45,516 nucleotides of DNA, taken from assembly GCA_025360065.1 (NCBI GenBank), contig JANYCX010000138.1:1-45516 (forward strand), in the 5' to 3' direction. The translations under genes and the position numbers were made by a program. Position 1 is the first letter of the stretch, and each line of letters opens with the position of its first letter. Below the pieces are notes generated by a model. That model was not told where the DNA came from. It saw only the letters and a program-made list of their open reading frames with translations, and did no database searches. Below, piece by piece: positions 16,827 through 25,084 of this stretch. The DNA comes from Acetobacteraceae bacterium (lineage in GTDB: Bacteria > Pseudomonadota > Alphaproteobacteria > Acetobacterales > Acetobacteraceae).

Positions 16827-17972
16827 TCAGCTGGTCGGTTTGCCTTGCGCGGCGATCACCTTGGTGCCGTTGGCCAGCCGTGACTGGCCGGCGATGACGA
16901 CTTGGGCGCCTTCGTCAAGGCCTTTGGTCACGATCGCGACACGGCCATCATCCTGCCCGACCGTCACCGCTTGTACGGCGGCAGCATTGTCCTTGATGAC
17001 ATAGACAAACAAACCATCGGCGCGGCGCTGCACCGCGATCGACGGCACGGTGATCACGCCGCGCTGGATTTCGGTTTGCAGCTTCATGGTGACGAACTGC
17101 CCCGGCCAGAGCCGGTTATCGGTATTGGGGAACGACGCCTTGAGCTTGATGGTGCCGTTGGCGGGATCGATTGTGTTGTCGGTGGTCAGCAATCCGCCCT
17201 GACCGAGCAGGGTCTTGCCGTCCGGCGAACTGGCGAACACCGTGAGCATGCCGCCGGTTCCCCGGGCGAGCGTCATCGCCGCCTGGATCGCCGGCAGGCT
17301 ATCTTGCGGCAAGGTGAAAATTACCGCGATCGGGTGAATTTGGGCAATGGTGACAATGCCTGCGCCAGCAGGATCGGCGGCACGGATAACGTTTCCGGGA
17401 TCGGCCATACGAATCCCGACCCGCCCATCGAACGGTGCCAAGATATTAGTGTAGTCCAGATTGACCTTGGCGGCCGCGATCGCCGCATCGTCCGATTGCA
17501 ACTGGGCAGTCAACTGGGCCACGGTCGCAGTGCGCTGATCAACCACCTGTTGGGCGGTATATTGCTGCTTTGCGAGTTCGACCGAGCGCGCAAGGTCGAG
17601 CCGGGCCGAGGTCAGCACCGCCATATCGGCGGCTTTGCGGGCCAGCGCCTGATCATAGGCGGCCTGATAAGGTGCGGGGTCGATCAGCGCCAGCCGATCA
17701 CCCTTTTTGACGTCCTGGCCTTCCTGAAAAAACACTTCCTGCAAGGTTCCATCGACCCGCACCCGGATGAGCGCGTTCTGGAAAGCCTGCACTGCGCCGA
17801 TATTGCTGAGCAGGATGGGCACATCGCGTTTGGTCGCCGGCACCACGGTCACCGGAATCCCCGGAGGTCCGGCCGGCGGCGTGGCTGGAGGGGTGGCTGG
17901 TTGCGCCCCAACCGGGATTGCGCCGAACGCCAAAAAACTAAAAACCAGGAAACACGATAAAATTTTCGGCAC
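16827..17972 (-). CDS. RND efflux periplasmic adaptor (membrane fusion protein)
   Basis: A 381-residue adaptor starting at GTG 17972, chosen because a CGGAG ribosome-binding site precedes it and a good signal peptide follows (VPKILSCFLVFSFLAFG, with cleavage near GAQ). Next come a Pro-rich linker, a lipoyl half-motif (VRVDGTLQEVFFQEGQDVKKGD), a coiled-coil hairpin (about 95-165), the second lipoyl half (NILAPFDGRVGIR), and beta-barrel and membrane-proximal domains. It would link the permease encoded 39 nt downstream to an outer-membrane channel. A longer frame reaches 18050, but the added residues do not look like a signal sequence. Confidence 0.93.
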   Translation of the reverse strand: MPKILSCFLVFSFLAFGAIPVGAQPATPPATPPAGPPGIPVTVVPATKRDVPILLSNIGAVQAFQNALIRVRVDGTLQEVFFQEGQDVKKGDRLALIDPAPYQAAYDQALARKAADMAVLTSARLDLARSVELAKQQYTAQQVVDQRTATVAQLTAQLQSDDAAIAAAKVNLDYTNILAPFDGRVGIRMADPGNVIRAADPAGAGIVTIAQIHPIAVIFTLPQDSLPAIQAAMTLARGTGGMLTVFASSPDGKTLLGQGGLLTTDNTIDPANGTIKLKASFPNTDNRLWPGQFVTMKLQTEIQRGVITVPSIAVQRRADGLFVYVIKDNAAAVQAVTVGQDDGRVAIVTKGLDEGAQVVIAGQSRLANGTKVIAAQGKPTS

Positions 17973-18134
17973 GCATGAAACTCCGACAGGGAAACATATC
18001 GCCGGGCCGACCACCGCCGCTGCACCGCAGGCAGCGCCACCAAAATCCACTGACAGCAGAGATTTTACGCCTTACCGGCCTAGCCGCCAAGGCGCAAGAA
18101 TAATGCGCAATTCACGGGCCGGGAAACGAGATTT

Positions 18135-18728
18135 CTAATCCGCCGGCACGCCGAGCGCGTCGCGCATTCGCCGTGTCAGCAGCGCACCGTCGCGGATCGG
18201 CAGAAAACGGGAGACCTCGGCGGGGGAAATCCGGATGACCGCCAGCAACGCCTCGGCCTGCAAGCGCGGTGCAAGGGCTGCAACGCCGGCCATGTCGTCG
18301 ATTTTGGCCGTCTTCCGCCAGCCGCAGCCGGCAGCAACCGCGGCAAGATCGGTGCCCAACCCGGTATGGCTGCGCTGATGCCCGGTTTCGCCGAACTGGC
18401 CGTTATCGAGGATCACCACTGACAAATTGGCAGGCTGCATGGCAGCGATTGTCGCCAGCGCCCCCATGCCCATCAACGCCTCGCCATCGCCGGTCACCAC
18501 CAGCACCCGCCGCGTCGGCTGCGCCAAAGCAAGGCCCAGCCCGATCATCGCCGCCCCGCCCATCGCACCCCACAGGTAGAAATTTTCCGGCCGGTCGCCG
18601 GCAGCGCCAATGTCATAGGTCGCCGAGCCCAGCCCGCACACCACCAGCATCGGCCCACCTGGTGCGGTGTTGGCGGTGCGCACCAGCTCGGCCGCGACCG
18701 CACGACGATCAAGAGTTCCCTCGCTCAT
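18135..18728 (-). CDS. ThDP-dependent decarboxylase, PP (beta) subunit, ComE/sulfopyruvate decarboxylase-like
   Basis: A 197-residue protein containing only the pyrophosphate-binding half of a thiamine-diphosphate enzyme. The ThDP motif is complete: GDG at residues 80-82 (VVTGDGEALMGMG) and Asn109 (VILDNGQFGE), 27 residues later. The start ATG overlaps the stop of the PYR-subunit gene (ATGA), so the two halves are made in step. Split pairs of this size include sulfopyruvate decarboxylase (ComDE) and phosphonopyruvate decarboxylase-like enzymes; the true 2-oxoacid substrate is unknown. The luciferase-like flavin oxidoreductase upstream probably acts in the same pathway. Confidence 0.85.
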   Translation of the reverse strand: MSEGTLDRRAVAAELVRTANTAPGGPMLVVCGLGSATYDIGAAGDRPENFYLWGAMGGAAMIGLGLALAQPTRRVLVVTGDGEALMGMGALATIAAMQPANLSVVILDNGQFGETGHQRSHTGLGTDLAAVAAGCGWRKTAKIDDMAGVAALAPRLQAEALLAVIRISPAEVSRFLPIRDGALLTRRMRDALGVPAD

Positions 18729-19243
18729 TTCACCCATACCTTCGCGCCGATCAGTCGTTGGGACAGCAACACCGCCACCGGGATATGGCTGTCGAAGGCA
18801 AGCCTTGCGCTGGCCTCGACCAGTTCGACCACCTCGTCGGCGCGTTCGGCGCGGCGGACATGGACGCCGGTGGCTTTCAGCACTGCCTCGGTGGCGCTGC
18901 CCATCGGCACCTGCCACGGATTGAACTCGCCCCATTCGCCGCGCATGGTCACCAAAGTGAAGAACGGCATGCGGCAATTGATTGGCAGCGACAGCATGTT
19001 GATGCAGTTGCCAACGCCCGATGACTGCATCAGCAGTGCCGATCGCTGGCCGCCGAGATAGGCGCCGGCAGACAGCGCAATGCCTTCTTCTTCGGTGGTG
19101 CAAACCACGGCGTGCATGTCGTTGTCGGCATGGGCCATTGCGATCACACGGGCATGGCCTGCATCGGGCACGTAGCCGATCTGGCGCACGCCGGCGCTTT
19201 TGAGGGCGGCATAGACGCCGTCCTGCCAGGGGGTGGGGGTCAT
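18725..19243 (-). CDS. ThDP-dependent decarboxylase, PYR (alpha) subunit, ComD-like
   Basis: A 172-residue protein containing only the pyrimidine-binding half of a ThDP enzyme. The catalytic Glu that activates the cofactor is in TTEEEGIALSAGAYLGG (near residue 52), and GYVPDAGHARVI and SSGVGNCIN complete the family pattern. It overlaps the PP subunit by 4 nt and starts 10 nt after the flavin oxidoreductase gene. The active enzyme should be an alpha-beta assembly with the cofactor at the interface, as in ComDE. The substrate cannot be inferred from sequence alone. Confidence 0.85.
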   Translation of the reverse strand: MTPTPWQDGVYAALKSAGVRQIGYVPDAGHARVIAMAHADNDMHAVVCTTEEEGIALSAGAYLGGQRSALLMQSSGVGNCINMLSLPINCRMPFFTLVTMRGEWGEFNPWQVPMGSATEAVLKATGVHVRRAERADEVVELVEASARLAFDSHIPVAVLLSQRLIGAKVWVK

Positions 19244-19253
19244 CTCATATCCC

Positions 19254-20162
19254 TTAGGCGAAGGTTGCGAACATTTCCTCGATCGCCTTCAACTGCCCGC
19301 CGGCGGCCGAGGACGGCACGATGATCGGTGTTGATACGCCTGCTTCGCGCCATTCGCCAACCCGGTCGCGCACCGTGGTCGCCGACCCGAACAGGCTGAC
19401 ATCGGCGAGCCAGCGATCGGTGAGCAGGCCCGGCACATCGTCGCGCCGGCCTTCGTCGATGGCACGCTCGATGGCTGTCATTTCATCGACGTAGCCGGCT
19501 TCTTTCCAGTAGTTCCGGTAATTCGGCAGGAAGGCATACGCGATCAGCGACTTGCGGCAGACCGCACGGGCGGCGGCGACATCGTCACTGATGCAGGTCG
19601 GGATCATGTTGCCGATCAGGAAATTCGGGTTCGCCCGCGCCTCGGCCGGGAGTGCCGCGAGGGAGGTTTTCATGTGGCTCAGCGCCGCATTGGCGAAAAT
19701 CACCCCCTGGCCGATCCGCCCGGCGAGGTTGACCATTTTCTGCCGCATTGCCGCCACCAGGACTGGCGGCAAAGGACCCACGCCTTCGACGGCGCGGAAT
19801 TTCTCGACGAAATTGGACGTATCGCCCAGCGGCTTGCCGGGGGTCACCCCCATGCGAATATGGCTCGGCCCGTGGCTGATGCCGATGCCGAGGCTGAAGC
19901 GGCCACCTGAAATTTCGTGCATGAAGGCCGCCGATTGGGCGAAATCGCTGGGGGTGCGGCTGTAAATCGGTGCAATCGCGGTGGCGAAGCGAATGGTCGA
20001 GGTGTTCCACGCCACGCCTTCACACAACGACATGTTGCCGAACATGCTGGGGGCGAAAATGCCGGCGAAGCCGCGCCGTTCGATGTTCTGCGCCATCTCG
20101 ATGGTCAGGCGCCGTCGGCCCGGCACGGCGGCCAGGCTGGTGGCGGGCATTAGGTCGGCCAT
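19254..20162 (-). CDS. LLM-class (luciferase-like) flavin-dependent oxidoreductase
   Basis: A 302-residue TIM-barrel flavin enzyme of the bacterial-luciferase family. The start MADLMPATSL has a strong GGGGGA ribosome-binding site just upstream, so an in-frame ATG at 20258 is rejected. Family features include NIERRGFAGIFAPSM, IRFATAIAPIYSRTPSD and the phosphate-binding GGRFSLGIGISHG. Members use FMN or F420 to oxidise varied substrates, including sulfonates. It is the first gene of a three-gene unit with both halves of a ThDP decarboxylase, which suggests an oxidation then decarboxylation route. Confidence 0.9.
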   Translation of the reverse strand: MADLMPATSLAAVPGRRRLTIEMAQNIERRGFAGIFAPSMFGNMSLCEGVAWNTSTIRFATAIAPIYSRTPSDFAQSAAFMHEISGGRFSLGIGISHGPSHIRMGVTPGKPLGDTSNFVEKFRAVEGVGPLPPVLVAAMRQKMVNLAGRIGQGVIFANAALSHMKTSLAALPAEARANPNFLIGNMIPTCISDDVAAARAVCRKSLIAYAFLPNYRNYWKEAGYVDEMTAIERAIDEGRRDDVPGLLTDRWLADVSLFGSATTVRDRVGEWREAGVSTPIIVPSSAAGGQLKAIEEMFATFA

Positions 20163-20269
20163 CTTGGGTCCCCCTGTTCTTGGACAATTGCCCGACCATA
20201 TGTCGAACGACGCCGACTTCCAATCCATCGGATGCGGGCGCATAGCCGCACGCATCAAGGAGCCCTGAC

Positions 20270-20503
20270 ATGTCCGACGACGAAACGCCCCCCGCCGAAC
20301 TCAGCCATGCCGGCGCGGTGGTCGACAAGGCGATCGAATACATGGCCGGGCAGAATCTGCCGCCAGTGGCGATCGCGTCCGCGTTGCTGGGCGGTGCGAT
20401 GGGATTGCTGGCGCGCGAAATGCCCGATGACGCGATTATCCGGGTGCTGAACAACGCGATTGCCTCGGTGCGCAATGGTGAGTTGAAACGCACTGAGCAC
20501 TGA
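20270..20503 (+). CDS. Small hypothetical protein
   Basis: A 77-residue protein beginning MSDDETPPAELSHAG, with AAGGAG just ahead of its ATG. It appears largely helical (VVDKAIEYMAGQNLPPVAIASALLGGAMGLLAREM), with no catalytic motif I recognise. It lies 5 nt upstream of the DUF4258/DUF2283 pair and is likely cotranscribed with it. The shared position suggests a functional link, but none is shown by the sequence. Confidence 0.7.
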   Translation: MSDDETPPAELSHAGAVVDKAIEYMAGQNLPPVAIASALLGGAMGLLAREMPDDAIIRVLNNAIASVRNGELKRTEH

Positions 20504-20508
20504 CGGCG

Positions 20509-20766
20509 GTGGGGATCCGCTATTTGGCTCACGCGGAGGAGGCGATGGCAAGGCGCGGGATTGCCCGTGCTTCGGTCGAGGCAACACTGCAAAAACCAGA
20601 TTGGAATGACCCCGATCCCGGGCATGGTGAACGAACACGCTCGTTCAAAACGCTCGAACAGATGGGCGGGCGTGTGCTAAGGGTTGTTCACTGGACCGAT
20701 GGTGAAGATATTGTCGTTCTTACCGCAATGCTGGACCGCAACGCGTTGAAACACCGGAGAGGCTGA
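20509..20766 (+). CDS. DUF4258 domain protein (possible toxin-like)
   Basis: An 85-residue protein starting at GTG 20509. It has the DUF4258 pattern: an N-terminal HAEEAMARRGIARASVEATL segment, a PDWNDPDPGHGE turn, and VLRVVHWTDGEDIVVLTAML. DUF4258 proteins resemble the BrnT/RelE-like small-toxin fold. The next gene, encoding DUF2283, begins on the last base of this stop codon (TGATG). Such DUF4258-DUF2283 pairs recur in bacteria and have been suggested as toxin-antitoxin-like, without demonstrated activity to my knowledge. Confidence 0.75.
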   Translation: MGIRYLAHAEEAMARRGIARASVEATLQKPDWNDPDPGHGERTRSFKTLEQMGGRVLRVVHWTDGEDIVVLTAMLDRNALKHRRG

Positions 20767-20969
20767 TGATCAAAACCAGCTATGATCCTGCGGCCGATGC
20801 AATGTTCATCTGGTTGGGACCAGAGGACGCGGTTTCAGTGGAAACCAGGGAAGTGTCCCCAGGCGTACTGCTGGACTATGACAGCAATGGCCGGTTGCTC
20901 GGCATTGAGGTGCTGGATGTCAGGAGCCGCGATGCCGCTGTTTCACCACCTCGGATGGCAGCAGAATAA
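20766..20969 (+). CDS. DUF2283 domain protein
   Basis: A 67-residue protein with the compact DUF2283 signature: YDPAADAMFIWLGP, then a beta-rich middle (VSPGVLLDYDSNGRLLGIEVLDV). It overlaps the DUF4258 gene by one base. No DNA-binding motif is seen, so if this pair is toxin-antitoxin-like, repression would have to work in another way. The rpmB promoter lies just downstream. Confidence 0.8.
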   Translation: MIKTSYDPAADAMFIWLGPEDAVSVETREVSPGVLLDYDSNGRLLGIEVLDVRSRDAAVSPPRMAAE

Positions 20970-20981
20970 CGTGAGCGGCCA

Positions 20982-21010
20982 TTGACGTCGCCCTCCGAAT
21001 TGGCGATAAG
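20982..21010 (+). promoter_or_regulatory. Promoter for rpmB
   Basis: TTGACG at 20982-20987 and GATAAG at 21005-21010 are separated by exactly 17 nt, a good sigma-70-type pair, about 67 nt ahead of the rpmB start. It lies immediately after the DUF2283 gene. Confidence 0.5.
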
Positions 21011-21076
21011 CCGCGCCTTCCGTTCGTCCGGGCAAGCGGTATTGTTTGCTCGCGTTTTTTGTTGAGGGTTCCGAAT

Positions 21077-21373
21077 ATGGCTCGCCGCTGCGATATCACC
21101 GGCAAAGGTGTGCTGTCTGGCAATAACGTCAGCCATGCGAATAACAAAACCCGCCGCCGCTTCCTGCCGAACTTGCAGGAAAGCTCGCTGCTGTCGGACA
21201 CGCTTGGCGTCGCGATCCGCATGCGCCTTTCAACCCGCGCGATCCGCACGGTTGAAAAGAATGGCGGCATTGATGCCTTCCTGATGGGCACCAACAACTC
21301 CAAGCTGCCGGAAGCGGCGCTGGTGGTGAAGCGCCAGATCACCAAGGCCGCCGCAAAAAAGGCGACTGCTTAA
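21077..21373 (+). CDS. rpmB: 50S ribosomal protein L28
   Basis: A 98-residue protein beginning [23 protein letters not shown], the universal L28 start, with [11 protein letters not shown] and [22 protein letters not shown]. The basic C-terminal tail is common in alphaproteobacterial L28. ATG 21077 is chosen for this conserved N-terminus; a GAGGG lies upstream. It has its own promoter-like sequence and is not in a ribosomal operon here. Confidence 0.97.
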   Translation: MARRCDITGKGVLSGNNVSHANNKTRRRFLPNLQESSLLSDTLGVAIRMRLSTRAIRTVEKNGGIDAFLMGTNNSKLPEAALVVKRQITKAAAKKATA

Positions 21374-21463
21374 AGCATCGCCACGCTGTGCTGGCTGGTT
21401 CCGGCAGGGGTGTCTGTGATGACTTTAACGGCTGTTTAAGGTTGGCGGGCCTAGTGTTGCCCG

Positions 21464-22210
21464 ATGTTGCCCGACCTTCTTATCGCCGGCTTTTTGGCTG
21501 GCACCTGCCTGATCCTCGCTTGGCGGCTGTTCAAAATCAGCACTGCCTGTGAAGCCTGCGTGCATGCCCGTGCGCGGGCCGAAGCGTCCCGGATGGAAAC
21601 CGCGCGATTACTGGGCCTTGCGGCGCAGGAATTGCACCTCGCCGGGTTGCAAATGCTCGGGCATGCCGGAGCCAGCAATGCCCGACCCGAAATGATAGCG
21701 GCTACCGCGGTCGACCTGCTCAGCCTTGCTGACGAATTGCATGCCGCAGCCCGGCCCGGCAACGCGCCCCACATCCTGCGGCCGGAATCCATCGATCTCG
21801 GTGCCATCGTGGTGCAGGCGGTGGATGCTGCCGCCGCCCATCTTGCCCCTGGGCAGCGCAGTTGGCGCCTGCCACCTGGCAGTCAATTTGCAAGGATCAC
21901 CGCCGATCCGCGCGCGCTCCGACATATCCTCGCGCGCGTCCTGGCAAGTGCGATCCGTAACACCGGCCAGCAGGACTGGATCGACATCAGCACCGCACAA
22001 CGTCCGGACGGAATCGCCATCACCATCCAGGACGAAGGTAATGGCCTGTCGCAAGGCAGCCACGGCAACACTGTCCAGGACAGTCGTGGCATCGGGTTGC
22101 GACTGACCTTGGCGCGCAGCCTGATGCACGCCCATGGCGGTAGACTGGAGGTTGAAGCCAAGCCAGGCATAGGTAGCCGGATCAGCTTGGTGTTCCCGCA
22201 CGCGGCCTGA
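21464..22210 (+). CDS. Degenerate histidine-kinase-like protein
   Basis: A 248-residue protein with an N-terminal membrane segment (LLIAGFLAGTCLILAW), a helical region (about 30-110) in the place of a dimerisation domain, and a C-terminal GHKL ATPase-like domain (DEGNGL, then GIGLRLTLARSLMHAHGG). The expected phospho-acceptor box reads AAQELHLAG (Gln55) instead of S-H-E-L-R-T, and the N-box reads LARVLASAIRNTG without the usual Asn in the ATP-Mg position. It may therefore be a pseudokinase or sensor partner. No response regulator gene is nearby. Confidence 0.75.
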   Translation: MLPDLLIAGFLAGTCLILAWRLFKISTACEACVHARARAEASRMETARLLGLAAQELHLAGLQMLGHAGASNARPEMIAATAVDLLSLADELHAAARPGNAPHILRPESIDLGAIVVQAVDAAAAHLAPGQRSWRLPPGSQFARITADPRALRHILARVLASAIRNTGQQDWIDISTAQRPDGIAITIQDEGNGLSQGSHGNTVQDSRGIGLRLTLARSLMHAHGGRLEVEAKPGIGSRISLVFPHAA

Positions 22211-22381
22211 CCGGCAGCACGCCCAATCGGTATCCGTATATTCCGAGGGTTATGGGATTTTCCGCCAAGGATCACGTTGCGGGCAGTCAGTTCCCTGCCT
22301 TGGCTGGCTGCCGATCCAATGGCGCGCCGTTCCGTTGTTGTGTCGGTTGTCTGCACCCGTGTCGGCAAGAAAGACCTAGCA

Positions 22382-22807
22382 ATGAAAATCTTATCCGTCT
22401 CCACGATCGCCGCCGCCGTTCTAGCCATTGGCGCCGGGATGGTTGCTATGCCTTCCGTTCAGGCCCAAGGCCTTGAGTGGGCCGGGGGACGTTCGCCCGC
22501 CAGCGGGACAACCTGCGCACCGATTGAGTGGCATATCATTCCTGTTGCCACTGGGGGCGCGGTCGCGCTCAACGGCGTTGCCTATTTCAGCGACATGAGT
22601 GGCATCAGCACGATCAAGGGCGGCATTACCGCCGAGGGTGCGGTGTCGGCAATGTTGGTCTCGGTTTCCGGCAACGGCCCGGCTGGCGCGGTAACCGGCA
22701 TGCGGTCGGCGGCCGGCACCCATGTGGAAATGAACGGCGCCGGTTGCTCGAAGGCAAAATTTGACCTGATGCAGTTAACAGCTACGCCCATGCGCATGGG
22801 GCGCTAG
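22382..22807 (+). CDS. Secreted hypothetical protein
   Basis: A 141-residue protein with a clear signal peptide (MKILSVSTIAAAVLAIGAGM, then VAMPSVQAQ as a good cleavage site). The mature part is beta-rich and Gly-rich with two Cys (TTCAPIEWHI and NGAGCSKAKFD) that could form a disulfide. I do not recognise the family. A GTATATTCCGA motif lies 146 nt upstream. Repeat copy C starts within its stop codon region. Confidence 0.75.
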   Translation: MKILSVSTIAAAVLAIGAGMVAMPSVQAQGLEWAGGRSPASGTTCAPIEWHIIPVATGGAVALNGVAYFSDMSGISTIKGGITAEGAVSAMLVSVSGNGPAGAVTGMRSAAGTHVEMNGAGCSKAKFDLMQLTATPMRMGR

Positions 22808-22884
22808 AGCATCATCCGAACGGCTTGCCTTTGCGATCGGGGAAGGGGTGACCGCCATTTTAACATGAACGGATTGCCCTCTAG
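22804..22884 (+). repeat. Composite 3' repeat element, copy C
   Basis: Bounded by CTAGAG (22804-22809) and CTCTAG (22879-22884), an inverted pair that includes the stop codon of the secreted protein. Module 1 is 22810-22838 (CATCATCCGAACGGCTTGCC then TTTGCGATC), 26 of 29 bases identical to copy B. Module 2 (22854-22884) shares CCGCC, AAC, TGAACGGAT and CTC with copy A at matching spacing. Confidence 0.6.
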
Positions 22885-22981
22885 CTTCATGACGGCCTCG
22901 CGGTTCGCACCGCGGGGCCGTCTTACGTTGCGCGCCGCCGCTTCACCCGGCAAGGTCAGCGCTCAATAGTGGAGCGCGGCA

Positions 22982-24190
22982 ATGAATGATGTGGTCACCA
23001 AAATTATGGCGTCGGACGTCTATGCGCGCGCGGTTGCACAGCTTGACGCCGACCATGATCGCACCATCGCCGATATCATCACCTTGACCGAAATCCCCGC
23101 GCCACCCTTCGCCGAGGAGGTCAAGGCCGCGCATTACCTCGAAATGTTGCGCGCCCACGGGCTGGAAGATGTCGAACTTGACGGTATCGGCAACGCCATG
23201 GGGCTGCGGCGGGGCAGCGGCAATGGCGGTCTGATCGTTGTTGCCGCCCATCTCGACACCGTGTTCCCGGCCGGCACCGATGTCCGGGTGCGACGCCAAG
23301 GGAGCAAACTGTTTGCGCCTGGCGTCGGAGACGACACACGCAGCCTGGCGGTGCTGCTCGCCTATATCCGCGCGCTGGACGCTGCTGGTATCAAGACCCG
23401 GCAGGATATCCTGTTCGTGGGCGATGTCGGGGAAGAAGGCCTCGGCGATCTGCGCGGGGTTCGGCACTTATTCACTGAGGGCAAATACAAGGACCGGATC
23501 GAAGCATTCTTCACCGTTGACAGCCCGGAGATGGAGAACATCGTCACCGGCGGGGTTGGCTCGAAACGCTACCGGGCAATTTTCCGCGGCCCCGGCGGCC
23601 ATAGCTTCGGCGCGTTCGGCATTGTCAGCCCCCTGAACGCGTTGGCGCAGGCAATGGTGGAATTGTCGCGCATGCATGTGCCAGCCAAGCCCAAAACCAC
23701 TTATAGCGCCAGCGTGGTCGGTGGCGGCACCTCGGTCAACGCCATTCCGAACGAGGTATGGATGGAGGTTGATCTGCGGTCGGAAGCCCCGAGCGAACTG
23801 ACGCGGATCGAGGCACGCTTCCATCGCATTCTCGCGGACGCCACCGACGCGGAAAACCATGCACGATCCACCGACCAGGGCGCGATCACGGTCGAAGCGG
23901 TCCTGATCGGCGACCGTCCGGCTGGCAGCACGGCCACCACCACCGACATCGTGCGCCACGCCACCGCCGCGATCACCGCCCATGGCTTCACGCCACGCCA
24001 TGTGTTTTCGTCAACCGACGCCAATATCCCGATGTCGCTGGGCATTCCGGCAATCAAGATCGGGTCGGGTGGCACGTCCGGCCGGGCGCATTCGCTGGAG
24101 GAATGGATCGATGTGGAGAAATCCAATTCGCTCAACGGGATGGCCGCTGGGTTGACGGCAATATTGGCGGTTGCCGGCATCGCAGAGTGA
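22982..24190 (+). CDS. M20-family metallopeptidase / amidohydrolase
   Basis: A 402-residue M20/M25-type zinc hydrolase. The metal-site motifs are intact: AHLDTVF (His-x-Asp), GVGDDTRS (bridging Asp), GEEGLGD (general-base Glu then metal Glu), VDSPE and the C-terminal RAHSLEEW. GGHSFG marks the dimerisation lid domain. Members remove amino acids from small peptides or N-acyl groups. No signal peptide is visible. The start is preceded by GGAG. The stop overlaps the GTG of the following exporter gene (GTGA), so the pair is probably co-expressed; export of a product is a possible link. Confidence 0.93.
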   Translation: MNDVVTKIMASDVYARAVAQLDADHDRTIADIITLTEIPAPPFAEEVKAAHYLEMLRAHGLEDVELDGIGNAMGLRRGSGNGGLIVVAAHLDTVFPAGTDVRVRRQGSKLFAPGVGDDTRSLAVLLAYIRALDAAGIKTRQDILFVGDVGEEGLGDLRGVRHLFTEGKYKDRIEAFFTVDSPEMENIVTGGVGSKRYRAIFRGPGGHSFGAFGIVSPLNALAQAMVELSRMHVPAKPKTTYSASVVGGGTSVNAIPNEVWMEVDLRSEAPSELTRIEARFHRILADATDAENHARSTDQGAITVEAVLIGDRPAGSTATTTDIVRHATAAITAHGFTPRHVFSSTDANIPMSLGIPAIKIGSGGTSGRAHSLEEWIDVEKSNSLNGMAAGLTAILAVAGIAE

Positions 24191-25059
24191 TCCCGCGCGC
24201 TTTTTGGGGGCCAAGCCTGATGGTGTTGGCAATGGCCTGCTTTGCCAGCATGGATGCGGCGAGCAAATGGATGATCCGCGACCACAGCACGGCGCAGCTG
24301 ATGTGGATTCGCTACGGCTTCTATTGCCTCTTCGTCTTCATTCTGGTGCGTAAGCAAGGTGTCCTGGCGGCGATGCGGACCCGCCGGCCATGGTTGCAAG
24401 GCAGCCGCGCCCTGCTCGCGACCGTTGAGGCCGCCGCTTTCGTGCTGGCGTTCCGCTATTTGCCATTGGCCGATGCGCATGCGTTGGGGTCGGCATCGCC
24501 GTTGATCGTGGTGACGCTGGCCGGCTGGATTTTGGGCGAAAAGGTGGGCTGGCATCGGACGGCCGCGGTGGTTGCAGGCTTTGTGGGCGTGCTGGTGATT
24601 ATCCGGCCTGGATTTTCCGAGCTTAGCTGGCCGCTGCTGATCCCGCTCACCGCCGCTTTCATGTGGGCATTGTACCAGGTGATGCTGCGGTTGTGCGCGC
24701 GTGCCGACCATTCGGACACAACCTTGCTGTGGTCATCGGTGGTGGGACTGGTGGCAACGACCATCGTCGGCCCGTTTTATTGGACACCGATGGCGGCGAT
24801 TGACTGGGTCTGGATGCTGGTGATTTCGATCCTCGGCGCCGTCGCCCATCTGGCGCTGACCAAAGCGATGCAGTTCGGCAATGCCAGCGCTTTGCAGCCC
24901 TACAGCTACACGCTGCTGATTTGGGTGGCGGTCATGGGCATCGTGTTCTATGGCGATTTTCCGGATGGCTGGACCTTGCTGGGGGCAGCGATCATCGTCG
25001 CCAGCGGGCTTTACACCTGGCATCGCGACCGGGTTGACCCCAGCGATGCACAAGCGTAG
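24187..25059 (+). CDS. DMT-superfamily (EamA) exporter
   Basis: A 290-residue protein with about ten hydrophobic segments arranged as two EamA repeats. Recognisable stretches include LMVLAMACFASMDAASKWM, the LGSASPLIVVTLAGWILGEK segment at the repeat end, and ALTKAMQFGNASALQPYSY in the second repeat. Such proteins export amino acids or other metabolites. The start GTG 24187 overlaps the M20 stop by 4 nt; a longer frame begins inside that gene and is not supported. Confidence 0.9.
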   Translation: MIPRAFWGPSLMVLAMACFASMDAASKWMIRDHSTAQLMWIRYGFYCLFVFILVRKQGVLAAMRTRRPWLQGSRALLATVEAAAFVLAFRYLPLADAHALGSASPLIVVTLAGWILGEKVGWHRTAAVVAGFVGVLVIIRPGFSELSWPLLIPLTAAFMWALYQVMLRLCARADHSDTTLLWSSVVGLVATTIVGPFYWTPMAAIDWVWMLVISILGAVAHLALTKAMQFGNASALQPYSYTLLIWVAVMGIVFYGDFPDGWTLLGAAIIVASGLYTWHRDRVDPSDAQA

Positions 25060-25084
25060 CCGCGGCGGCACGGGAGTTCCGCCC

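Noticed and set aside
16902..17960. 352-residue plus-strand frame inside the adaptor gene
   Set aside because: It is a shadow of the adaptor coding strand with no recognisable domain.
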